Shown: positions 1 through 7,073 of the stretch, in pieces
Layout of the letters: each line of letters opens with the position of its first letter
How positions within the stretch are numbered: position 1 is the stretch's first letter
Assembly (NCBI GenBank): GCA_003598015.1
Contig: QZKE01000039.1
Location: forward strand, 1 to 37,284
From: Actinomycetota bacterium
GTDB lineage: Bacteria > Actinomycetota > Geothermincolia > Geothermincolales > RBG-13-55-18
Direction: 5' to 3'
Length of the DNA stretch: 37,284 nt
The notes under the pieces: model-generated
Seen by the model: the letters and a program-made list of their open reading frames with translations, nothing else
The model's database searches: none
What the model was told of the DNA's origin: nothing
Program-made: the position numbers and the translations under genes

Positions 1-24
1 CCTGGGTGGTAAGTAATAGGTAAT

Positions 25-77
25 GGGGTCAGGTCTTGTCATCTCTCGCTTTCAGCTCGAGACGCAACACCTGACCC
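25..77. repeat. REP-like inverted repeat
   Basis: GGGTCAGGT at 26-34 is answered by its perfect reverse complement ACCTGACCC at 69-77, with 34 bases between. The left arm continues as GGGGTCAGGTCTTGTCA, which resembles the REP sequences often linked to RAYT (Y1_Tnp) transposases in many bacteria. No RAYT gene is in the window, so the REP assignment is by resemblance only. It lies just downstream of the acyl-CoA synthetase gene and could also act in 3'-end formation. Confidence 0.4.
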
Positions 78-136
78 ACACCCAACGGGGAAAAGGACGG
101 ACGGGCGCGAGCAGACGGGCTGCCCGGGCTGGAAAC

Positions 137-2074
137 CTACTCCCCCTTGACCGGGATCTCGTCCAGGGCCTGGGGGTTTTCCACCGAAGCCAGGTCCCCC
201 AACTCCTCGCCCAGGTACTTGGCCTTGATCAGGCGGCGCACGATCTTGGCCGAGCGGGTCTTGGGAAGGGCGTTGACGAAATGTACCTCGTCCGGACGCC
301 CGACCTTGCCCAGTATCTCGGCCACCTTGTCCTTGATGGACTCATTCAGTTCATCGGTGGGATCGAACTCGTTGCGCAACACCACGAAGCAGACCACCGC
401 TTCGCCCTTGATATCGTGATGCACCCCGATGACCGCCGCCTCCGATACCGCCTCGTGCTCGATGAGGGCCGCCTCGATCTCCGCCGGGCCGGTGCGGCGG
501 CCGGATACCTTGATGGTGTCGTCCGAGCGGCCATGCAGAAACCAGAAGCCGTCCTCGTCGACGGAGGCCCAGTCCCCGTGGTACCAGACGTCCGGCCAGC
601 GCGACCAGTAGGTCTCGATGTAGCGTTCGGGGTCTTTCCAGAAGCCGCGGGTCATGGAGGGAGCGGGCTTGATCGCCACCAGGTGGCCTTTCTCCCCACG
701 CACCGGCTTGCCGTCGTCGTCGTATACGTCTATGGCCATGCCCAGCCCGGGGCCGCGCAGGGTGATGGGCTTGAGGTCGGTTATGGGCAGCGGCGAGAGG
801 AAGCAGCCCACAATCTCCGTGCCCCCACTGATGTTGATTATGGGGAGCTTCTTCTTCCCCACCTTCTCGAAGAACCACATCCACGATTCGGGATCCCAGG
901 GCTCTCCCGTGGAGCCGAGGAGGCGCAGGCTGGAGATGTCGTGCTTGTCGATCCAGCTCTCCCCGAAACGCATGAGCATGCGGATGGCGGTAGGGGATAT
1001 GCCGAAGGTATTGATCGCGTGCCTGTCCACCAGTTCCCACAGGCGGTCCGGTTCGGGGTAGTCGGGAACGCCCTCGAAGATGACGAAGGTGCCCCCGAAA
1101 TTCATGACCCCGATGATCATCCAGGGTCCCATCATCCAGCCGATATCCGTCAGCCAGAAGAAGACGTCGTCTTCCTTGACGTCGAAGTAATAGCCGAGCT
1201 CCTTGCATATCTGGGCCAGGCAGCCCCCGTGCGTATGCACCGCTCCCTTGGGTTTGCCCGTGGTCCCGGAGGTGTAGATCATGATGGCGTAATCCTCGGA
1301 GTCCATCTCCTCCGTGGAGCAGTCCTCGGGGAGGCCCTGCACGAGCTGGTGCATCCATATATCGCGGGTGGCGTGCCAGGGTACATCCATGCCCGTCCTG
1401 CGATAGACCACCACGTGTTTGATGGAGGGCACCATGTCCACCGCCTCATCGGCGTTCTCCTTGATGGGGAATACCTTGCCCCTGCGCATGGAGCCGTCGG
1501 CGGTGATCAGCACCTTCGTCTCGGCGTCCCTCAAGCGTGCCGCCACTGGTGCCGGCCCGAAACCGGAGAAGATGGGGATGGCCAAGGCTCCTATCTTCAG
1601 GCAGGCCAGAAGGGAGAAAATAATCTGCGGGCTCATGGGCATGTAGATCCCCACCGTATCGCCCTTTTCGACCTTCAGGTTCTTGAGGGCGTTGGCCATC
1701 CTGCAGACCTCACGGTACACATCCTTATAGGTGTATCTGCGCACCGCCCCGTCATCGCCCTCCCAGATGAAAGCCAACTTGTCCCTGACCGGGGTGTCCA
1801 TATGCTTGTCCAGGCAGTTGAGCACGATGTTGGTCTTTCCGCCCACATACCATTTGCACCACGGGATCCCTCCCGAGGAGTCGAGCACTTTCTCGTAGGG
1901 CTTATACCAGCGGATGTCGAGGTCCTCCATGATGGCGTCCCAGAACCATTCCAGCTCGCCTGTGCTCCTCTTCACCAGCTCCTCGTAGTCCTTGATAGCG
2001 TGCTTGCGCATGAACCTGGTGATGTTGGACTTCTCGATGTAGTCTCCGTAAGGTTTCCAGACCACCTCGCTCAC
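137..2074 (-). CDS. AMP-forming acyl-CoA (acetyl-CoA type) synthetase
   Basis: About 645 aa, the usual size for the acetyl-CoA synthetase branch of the ANL superfamily, which activates a carboxylate with ATP to an acyl-adenylate and then a thioester. An acetyl-CoA-synthetase-like N-terminal region is followed by the P-loop YTSGTTGKPKG (about residues 267-277), then SGGTEI, WYHGDWA, and the C-terminal KTRSAKIVRR with the adenylation lysine near residue 610. An upstream ATG at 2092 is in frame, but the best ribosome site (GGGGGAG) lies inside that extension, five bases before a GTG at 2074, so GTG is preferred. The gene is divergent from the CoA-transferase pair at 2325, suggesting a shared acid-activation role. 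The substrate (acetate, propionate or a longer acid) cannot be read from the sequence. Confidence 0.9.
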   Translation of the reverse strand: MSEVVWKPYGDYIEKSNITRFMRKHAIKDYEELVKRSTGELEWFWDAIMEDLDIRWYKPYEKVLDSSGGIPWCKWYVGGKTNIVLNCLDKHMDTPVRDKLAFIWEGDDGAVRRYTYKDVYREVCRMANALKNLKVEKGDTVGIYMPMSPQIIFSLLACLKIGALAIPIFSGFGPAPVAARLRDAETKVLITADGSMRRGKVFPIKENADEAVDMVPSIKHVVVYRRTGMDVPWHATRDIWMHQLVQGLPEDCSTEEMDSEDYAIMIYTSGTTGKPKGAVHTHGGCLAQICKELGYYFDVKEDDVFFWLTDIGWMMGPWMIIGVMNFGGTFVIFEGVPDYPEPDRLWELVDRHAINTFGISPTAIRMLMRFGESWIDKHDISSLRLLGSTGEPWDPESWMWFFEKVGKKKLPIINISGGTEIVGCFLSPLPITDLKPITLRGPGLGMAIDVYDDDGKPVRGEKGHLVAIKPAPSMTRGFWKDPERYIETYWSRWPDVWYHGDWASVDEDGFWFLHGRSDDTIKVSGRRTGPAEIEAALIEHEAVSEAAVIGVHHDIKGEAVVCFVVLRNEFDPTDELNESIKDKVAEILGKVGRPDEVHFVNALPKTRSAKIVRRLIKAKYLGEELGDLASVENPQALDEIPVKGE

Positions 2075-2173
2075 TTTGCTCCCCCTTTCCATAGCGGACC
2101 AGACGAAAGACTGTCGCCCTGCTCTGATATGTGCTGTAGATTTGCCCCGATGTAGAGTGTATATCAGTTGAAT

Positions 2174-2179
2174 ATTATA
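2174..2179 (-). promoter_or_regulatory. Putative -10 box of the acyl-CoA synthetase gene
   Basis: On the minus strand a perfect TATAAT sits about 95-100 bases before the GTG start. No good -35 hexamer stands 16-18 bases upstream, so the promoter is only partly supported. The 250-bp region 2075-2324 is divergent between two genes and contains no other gene that I can see. Confidence 0.35.
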
Positions 2180-2240
2180 TCCCCTGCTAGGGTTTCATTT
2201 AACACTCCGTACGGCCAAATGACAAGTGCTCCTTAATGGT

Positions 2241-2269
2241 TTGCCACCCCTTTTGCTAAATGTTATCCT
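2241..2269 (+). promoter_or_regulatory. Putative sigma-70-type promoter of the CoA-transferase operon
   Basis: TTGCCA at 2241-2246 and TATCCT at 2264-2269 are 17 bases apart, matching the consensus hexamers at 5/6 and 4/6 positions. A transcript start near 2276 would leave a leader of about 50 bases before the ATG at 2325, which is preceded by a strong GGAGGGAAGGGAG site. Confidence 0.4.
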
Positions 2270-2324
2270 ACTTATCGGCTTGCGCGATGATGACTGTGCG
2301 TCAAGATAAGGGAGGGAAGGGAGC

Positions 2325-3323
2325 ATGTTCGAAGTCATAGCCGCTGGTGAAGGACCCCTCTTCATGGATCCCGACGCCGACAAGGCCCGGGAATACTTCC
2401 ACGCCAAGAACAGAGCACTGGTGAGCAAGGTCATGACCGTCAGCGAAGCGGTCGGAAAGTTCGTCCACGATGGTGAATACCTCGCCATCGGAGGATTCGG
2501 GGCGAACCGTATTCCTACCGCCGTATGCCATGAGATAGTACGGCAGCGCAAGAGGAATATGGCCTTCGCCGGTCACACCTCCACCCATGATTTCCAGATA
2601 CTCGCCGCGGGAGAGGTCTTTGACCGCTGTGATATCGCCTACATCATCGGGCTGGAGGCTCGCGGCCTCTCCCCCAACGCCCGCCGCTACATGGAGAGCG
2701 GAAAGGTGCAGTCCTGCGAGTGGACCAACTACGCCATGGCCTGCCGCCTCAAAGCGGCCGCGGCGGGCGTATCCTTCATACCGGCCCGTAACATCCTGGG
2801 CACGGACACCTTCAAACACAGTGCGGCCAAGGTTATCAAGTGCCCGTTTACCGACGAGAAGTACGTCATCTATCCGGCCCTCTGGCCCGATGTATCCGCC
2901 ATCCACGTACATGAATCCGACGTCTACGGAAACTGCCGTATAAAGGGTATCTCCATCGCTGACCTGGAGCTGGCCAGGGCTTCGAAGCGGCTTATCATTA
3001 CCACGGAGAGGCTTATCTCCAATGACGAGATACGCTCCAACCCCACCGCCACCGTCATCCCCTATTACCTGGTGGACGCGGTATGCGAGGTTCCGTACGG
3101 TAGCTATCCCGGCAATATGCCCTATGAATATTTCTCTGATGAAGACCACCTGAGGCTGTGGCTGAACGTGGAGAAGGATCTGGATGAGTTCAAGGGGTTC
3201 CTGGACAAGTACATCTACCGCACCCGCGATTTCAGCCAGTACCTCGAGCTGTGCGGCGGCATCGAACGCATCAACCAGCTGCGCGCCATCGAAAACCTCA
3301 TCGACCTGAACGGAAGGGGGTAG
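2325..3323 (+). CDS. Family I CoA-transferase, subunit A (glutaconate CoA-transferase type)
   Basis: 332 aa. The N-terminal half carries the family I alpha-subunit pattern, with KVMTVSEAV and the glycine-rich IAIGGFGANRIP-type segment (AIGGFGANR) that forms part of the CoA/oxyanion region, followed by HTSTHDF. Its size and order match GctA of glutaconate CoA-transferase, which moves CoA between acyl-CoA and an acceptor acid in the cytoplasm. Mycobacterial IpdA, a ring-opening hydrolase, shares this fold. The next gene begins three bases after its stop and encodes the partner subunit. The start is fixed by a strong ribosome site at 2311-2322. The true substrate is unknown; transferase activity is favoured because the partner retains the glutamate used by transferases. 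Confidence 0.85.
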   Translation: MFEVIAAGEGPLFMDPDADKAREYFHAKNRALVSKVMTVSEAVGKFVHDGEYLAIGGFGANRIPTAVCHEIVRQRKRNMAFAGHTSTHDFQILAAGEVFDRCDIAYIIGLEARGLSPNARRYMESGKVQSCEWTNYAMACRLKAAAAGVSFIPARNILGTDTFKHSAAKVIKCPFTDEKYVIYPALWPDVSAIHVHESDVYGNCRIKGISIADLELARASKRLIITTERLISNDEIRSNPTATVIPYYLVDAVCEVPYGSYPGNMPYEYFSDEDHLRLWLNVEKDLDEFKGFLDKYIYRTRDFSQYLELCGGIERINQLRAIENLIDLNGRG

Positions 3324-3326
3324 GCC

Positions 3327-4094
3327 ATGAGCGACTACAACACCATGGAGATGATGATCTGCGCCGCAGCCCGCAACCTGGAGGACGGGGCAGCCGTGGC
3401 GGTAGGTACCGGCGCGCCCTGCGCCGCTTCCATGCTGGCCCAGAAGGCGCATTCCCCCAACCTGGTGATTATTTTCGAGGCCGGGGGCATAGCGCCCCTG
3501 CTTCCCACGATGCCTATCTCGGTCGGCGATTCACGCACCTACTATAAAGCGGTCATGGCCAGCGGCATGTGCGAGGTCATGGAGACCCTCGCCCGCGGCA
3601 TGGTCGACTACTGCTTTCTGGGTGGCGCCCAGATCGACATGTACGGGAACATCAACTCCACTGTCATCGGCGACTGGGAGCATCCCAAGGTGCGTTTTCC
3701 AGGTTCCGGCGGTGCCAATGACTTCGGCTCCATGGCTTGGAAGATTATGGTTATTACGCCCCAGGACTCCCGACGCTTCGTCGAGAGAGTGAGCTTTATC
3801 ACCACTCCGGGATACCTGGACGGGCCGGGGTCCCGGGAGGAGGCCGGACTGGCGTTGAACACCGGCCCGCACAAGGTGATCACCAATATGGCGGTGATGG
3901 GTTACGACCCTGATACCAAACGTATGCGGGTAGAGTCCATCCACAAGGGTTTCTCCTTCGACGACGTACAGGAGAACACCGGCTTCGAGCTCCTCAAAGT
4001 ACCCGACGTGGTGGAGACGCCCGAGCCGACGGCGGAAGAATTGCGTCTCCTGCGCGAGGAGGTAGACCCCAACCGCTACATCATCGGAAGATGA
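3327..4094 (+). CDS. Family I CoA-transferase, subunit B (GctB type)
   Basis: 255 aa, close to the ~260 aa of GctB. Residues 46-54 read LVIIFEAGG. Glu51 lies where family I transferases place the glutamate that carries the covalent CoA thioester (Glu54 in Acidaminococcus GctB). This argues against an IpdB-like hydrolase, which lacks that residue. The glycine-rich AVAVGTGAP (about 23-31) and the PISVGDSRTYYK region fit the fold. The gene is translationally close to subunit A (3-bp gap, with a GGGGGTAGGCC ribosome site in the end of subunit A) and is followed by a strong intrinsic terminator, so the two form a complete operon. Confidence 0.87.
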   Translation: MSDYNTMEMMICAAARNLEDGAAVAVGTGAPCAASMLAQKAHSPNLVIIFEAGGIAPLLPTMPISVGDSRTYYKAVMASGMCEVMETLARGMVDYCFLGGAQIDMYGNINSTVIGDWEHPKVRFPGSGGANDFGSMAWKIMVITPQDSRRFVERVSFITTPGYLDGPGSREEAGLALNTGPHKVITNMAVMGYDPDTKRMRVESIHKGFSFDDVQENTGFELLKVPDVVETPEPTAEELRLLREEVDPNRYIIGR

Positions 4095-4106
4095 ACCACA
4101 CCAAAC

Positions 4107-4138
4107 AAAAGGGCGCGGCTACCGCGCCCTTTTGTTTT
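4107..4138 (+). terminator. Intrinsic terminator of the CoA-transferase operon
   Basis: A perfect 12-bp stem (4107-4118 with 4122-4133, loop CTA; GGGCGCGG core flanked by A4/T4) is followed by GTTTT. It begins 12 bases after the stop of subunit B. Confidence 0.9.
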
Positions 4139-4159
4139 ACATAGGTATCGTTTGATTGC

Positions 4160-4244
4160 ATCGCGTAAGCGACAGCGCCGCCCGGAGGGCGGTGCGACGG
4201 TGTCCCAGTGCCTCCACATTTCCGAATGTGGAGGCCTGGCACGT
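4160..4244. repeat. Hairpin-forming intergenic repeat, copy A
   Basis: The core is a perfect 10-bp hairpin, CCTCCACATT (4211-4220) and AATGTGGAGG (4225-4234), with loop TCCG. It can be extended outward to GTGTCCCAGTG on the left and, with gaps, CTGGCAC on the right. A second GC-rich hairpin (GCCGCCC/GGGCGGT) lies just upstream near 4177-4195. The reverse complement of this block resembles 5154-5207 on the far side of the next gene. It has no coding potential and lies between two terminators, as expected for a dispersed REP/MITE-like element. Confidence 0.5.
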
Positions 4245-4290
4245 GTACGTTCGTTTGCAGAAAATCGATGGTTGAAATGTGACCGGATAC

Positions 4291-4322
4291 AAAAAAGGGC
4301 GCGGTTTCCCGCGCCCTTTTTT
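4291..4322 (-). terminator. Intrinsic terminator of the ATP-grasp gene
   Basis: A perfect 14-bp stem, AAAAAAGGGCGCGG (4291-4304) with CCGCGCCCTTTTTT (4309-4322), loop TTTC, stands 8 bases beyond the stop of the minus-strand gene ending at 4331. It has A/T runs on both sides and can work in both directions. Its GGGCGCGG core is the same as in the terminator at 4107. Confidence 0.9.
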
Positions 4323-4330
4323 ACGTGGGG

Positions 4331-5017
4331 CTACTCTTTCTCTCCGTTTCCAAGGACGATGAGGGAGTCGACTACGACTGGTTCGGAACCCTGGATGATC
4401 ACCGGGTTCATGTCAATCTCCTTCACCGCACCGAAATCCATACCGATATCTCCAATGGCGATGAGGATATCTGCCAGCAGGTCGCGGTTTACCGGCTCCT
4501 TGCCGCGGAAAGGTCCCAGGATCGCCTTGCTCTTGATCTCATCCATCATCTGCAGTGCATCGTACTTCTCTATGGGCGCTACCCGGAAGGAGGTGTCTTT
4601 GAGGACCTCGGTGAAGATGCCCCCCAGGCCGAACATGACGCAGGGGCCGAACTGCGGGTCCCTGACCAGGCCGACCACCAGCTCACGCTCGCCCTTGATC
4701 ATCTCCTGCACCAGGATGCCATCGTAGGTATCGTTACCCAGATTCTCGACGATCGTCTTGTACGCCGTCCTCACCTCGTCCGGGCCGTCCAGGCCCACCT
4801 GGACCAGATTGCGCTCGGTCTTATGGGCGATTTCCGGTCCGTTGGCCTTGAGGACGACGGGGAAGCCGATCTTCTCCGCGGCGGCTATGGCTTCGTCCTC
4901 GCCTACCACGAGCTCCTCCCTGGTCACCGGGATCTTATGCTCGCTCAGGAACCGCTTGGCCTCGTATTCCGAGAGCGCTTTCTGCCCCCTGGCCACGGCT
5001 TCATCGATTATGCCCAT
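4331..5017 (-). CDS. ADP-forming acyl-CoA synthetase, ATP-grasp beta subunit
   Basis: 228 aa, the length of a stand-alone ATP-grasp_5 beta subunit of nucleoside-diphosphate-forming acetyl-CoA synthetases, which conserve the energy of an acyl-CoA as ATP. Visible features are the lid-like N-terminal part LSEYEAKRFLSEHKIPVT, IGFPVVLKANGPEIAHKTE with His65 in the position of the beta-subunit phospho-histidine region, the ATP-grasp strand ILVQEMIKGERELVVG, the metal-binding segment MFGLGGIFTEV, and EIDMNPVII near the C terminus. The start is supported by GGAGGATGTT before the ATG. The CoA-binding alpha subunit is not next to it in this window. The gene stands alone between two repeat copies and has its own terminator. 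Confidence 0.87.
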   Translation of the reverse strand: MGIIDEAVARGQKALSEYEAKRFLSEHKIPVTREELVVGEDEAIAAAEKIGFPVVLKANGPEIAHKTERNLVQVGLDGPDEVRTAYKTIVENLGNDTYDGILVQEMIKGERELVVGLVRDPQFGPCVMFGLGGIFTEVLKDTSFRVAPIEKYDALQMMDEIKSKAILGPFRGKEPVNRDLLADILIAIGDIGMDFGAVKEIDMNPVIIQGSEPVVVDSLIVLGNGEKE

Positions 5018-5153
5018 AACATCCTCCGTTTATGCTTCTCCTCGACCCTCGGTTACGTCATGAAATATTATCCTAAAAGTCTCAACTGTGGCAAATATCC
5101 GTGTACGCCTGTCGTGTTGCTCAGATACTTGCGTACCGGGTCCTCGTATGAAA

Positions 5154-5207
5154 ATGTGGAGGCTGCAAGAGGCGCCCCACCGAAGACGGCGCCGTCGCTT
5201 GCGCGTC
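5154..5207. repeat. Hairpin-forming intergenic repeat, copy B (inverted relative to A)
   Basis: AAATGTGGAGGC at 5152-5164 and CGGCGCCGTCGCTTGCGCGTCGCG near 5187-5210 (key parts GGCGCCGTCGCTT and GCGCGTCGCG) align with the reverse complement of copy A (AAATGTGGAGGC ... GGCGCTGTCGCTTACGCGATGC), with a shorter and diverged middle. Copies A and B therefore bracket the gene at 4331-5017 as an imperfect inverted repeat. The alignment was made by eye. The rest of the 233-bp gap also holds a GTACGC/GCGTAC pair (5103-5108, 5131-5136); nothing else was recognised. Confidence 0.4.
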
Positions 5208-5250
5208 GCGAACTACCGTAGCGTAGTGTTGTTATAGTGCGAATTGGGCG

Positions 5251-6651
5251 CTAGTCAGCCGGGTATCCCGAGGCGACGTGCCCGCCGGGAAGCGTCCCGC
5301 CGTAGAGAAAATACATCGGGCGCTCCACCACGATCTCTCCCTTTTCCGACAGCGATTCTCCCTTGAAGGCGATAACCCGGAAGGAGACGTCGTGGCCCGG
5401 CCCCACGTCCGCGTTGACGTTTCGGGTATAGCGGGAGTGCGCTGGTACCATGAACTCCACTTCCGCGTGGCCACCCTTCTCCATGAGGTACTCAACGATG
5501 ACCGTCTGGTCCACCTCCAGTGGATTAAGTATGGTCAGGTAGGTCTCAAATCCTTTCCAGGTCGCTCCCTCCGCCAGGTACCATTCCCCCGACGTGCGGT
5601 CTATGGCCATGTTGTCATGGCCTCCGTCCCAAGTGTAGTTGTAGGTGAAGTACATGGGCCTCTCCACCACGATGGCTTGATCGGAAGTGATATGGAAGGA
5701 GAACTCCCCCTGCCCGACCACGCTATTGACGAAGACGGTCTGGCGGGACAGGCCCGGGACATCTATCACCTGGGGGGTGAGTGTTGCCCCGTCGCCGCGC
5801 CGGTAGTTGATGGTCACGTGCGCGGTGGGAAGGCCGGGGTTGAGGAAGCAGAGCCAGGTGTCGAAGTTCCATTGGCAGTAGCCTTCGGCCAGGTACCATT
5901 CCGTACCCGGCTCGGTCTCCCCTACCACGGCTGAGCCTCCCTCCCAGTCGTCCATGTACTTGAAGTAAATAGGCCGTTCGGCGATGATGCCCTGGCCCGC
6001 CTCCACCGTTATGCTCACGTCCTTGTATGGCTCCTGGGGCCAGAGCAGAGCCACCTCCCGATTGACATCCACGGTAAAACGGTAGTTACCCGCTATGGTA
6101 TAGTTTTTTTCGTGGACCTCATCGGGTGTGATGTATGCCACGCTCACGTCCAATGCGGCATCCTGCGGATTCTGTATGCATAGCCACTCCTCGAAACCCG
6201 GCCGGGTGGTGCCTTCCGCGAAGTACCAGTTGGTGTTGGGGGCCGTGACCCCTTCAACTACATGGCCGCCTTCCCATATACCCTTATAGGTGAAGTACAT
6301 GGGGCGCTCCGCCACCAGTCCCTGGTCGCTCTCGACTTTCGCCGACACGTCAAGGCCGGCGTCCAGGTAGCCGTTGACGTTTACGGTAAACCGCGAAACG
6401 GGATTTATATCGTAGACGAAGGGCCCCAGGGGGCCTTCGTTGGTCATGTAGGTGATAACGACGTGGGCCGTTTCCGTGGAAGGATTCTGCAGGGAAATAT
6501 ACTCGTAGAATCCCTCCCTGGTCGTCCCCTCCGCGAAATACCAGGTCTCGGGGAGGGCTGTTGCCGCCCATACTCCCGATATCCCCACGAGGAGCAGGGA
6601 GAGAAGAACGAGGATGGTGGCGGCCACAGCCGACGCTATTCCCTTCTTCAC
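5251..6651 (-). CDS. Exported protein of four W-Y-F-A-E-G repeats
   Basis: 466 aa from a GTG at 6651, chosen because AGGAAGGAGT lies eight bases before it; an in-frame ATG at 6711 lacks this support. A Sec signal peptide (VKKG, then a hydrophobic stretch, cleavage likely after GVWA) leads directly into four tandem repeats starting near residues 33, 139, 247 and 350. Each repeat has WY[FL]AEG at its start, then GF.E/T.[WY]L...NP, R.TV.VN, a stretch ending [IV][IV].ER P[MI]YF.Y, and GG[HS]. There is no catalytic domain, LPXTG motif or C-terminal membrane anchor. The repeats also end three other proteins in this window. I infer a surface structural or binding role. It is divergent from the giant hydrolase-like gene at 7074. 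Confidence 0.8.
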   Translation of the reverse strand: MKKGIASAVAATILVLLSLLLVGISGVWAATALPETWYFAEGTTREGFYEYISLQNPSTETAHVVITYMTNEGPLGPFVYDINPVSRFTVNVNGYLDAGLDVSAKVESDQGLVAERPMYFTYKGIWEGGHVVEGVTAPNTNWYFAEGTTRPGFEEWLCIQNPQDAALDVSVAYITPDEVHEKNYTIAGNYRFTVDVNREVALLWPQEPYKDVSITVEAGQGIIAERPIYFKYMDDWEGGSAVVGETEPGTEWYLAEGYCQWNFDTWLCFLNPGLPTAHVTINYRRGDGATLTPQVIDVPGLSRQTVFVNSVVGQGEFSFHITSDQAIVVERPMYFTYNYTWDGGHDNMAIDRTSGEWYLAEGATWKGFETYLTILNPLEVDQTVIVEYLMEKGGHAEVEFMVPAHSRYTRNVNADVGPGHDVSFRVIAFKGESLSEKGEIVVERPMYFLYGGTLPGGHVASGYPAD

Positions 6652-7073
6652 CTGCTGGACTCCTTCCTGTTTATGGTGCCCCTGGGCCAGCAATCCCGGT
6701 TCTGGTCCCATGCTATTGTACTATACGCTTCTCGGCCACGGCCTGAGCCTAGGCAATGGCTGAGCCATTGCGGTCGGGCTCGGACTGGGTGTCGCCTGCG
6801 TCCGAAATGCATGGGGTTGAGGACTTAGTGATATGCGGGGCGCAACGTCTCCTATGTGCTCGCGATAGCGCGTTCCAGCATGTAAAACCCGATAAAAGGG
6901 GTATTTTAGGCGCGTCATTCAAGCTCTAGTATGCCCGTTGCCCCCCAAAATAGCGCCATTCACCGAATTATCGGACTGGGCAGCCGAATATAAACGACAT
7001 ATTTATTAGACACTCTTCTATATGTAAACGTTTCCGAATGGGATGATAAGCCCTCGGATGGGGGAGAATGAAA
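6652..7073. promoter_or_regulatory. Divergent control region between two repeat-protein genes
   Basis: This 422-bp gap contains no gene. It holds a 17-bp palindrome, CAATGGCTgAGCCATTG (6754-6770), flanked by GAGCC and GGGCTC; an imperfect stem AAAACCC/GGGgtaTTTT near 6887-6909; and TGTAAACGTTTCCG at 7023-7036. The last resembles LacI/CcpA-type operators (central AACGTT) and lies just upstream of the ribosome site of the plus-strand gene. The close divergent placement suggests the two exported proteins are controlled together; no clear -35/-10 pair was identified. Confidence 0.4.

Noticed and set aside
23..2155. A 710-codon plus-strand open frame antisense to the acyl-CoA synthetase gene
   Set aside because: It is rich in His, Gly and Asp with no recognisable domain, while the minus-strand frame encodes a complete enzyme with all motifs. 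It is a GC-rich shadow frame.
2325..4094. Annotation as IpdAB steroid-ring hydrolase
   Set aside because: Subunit B keeps a glutamate (Glu51) at the transferase catalytic position, and no steroid-degradation genes are seen nearby.
4107..4322. Two near-identical GGGCGCGG terminator stems as part of a CRISPR-like or repeat array
   Set aside because: Each stands directly after a gene stop with A/T tracts. They are ordinary convergent terminators with a similar core.
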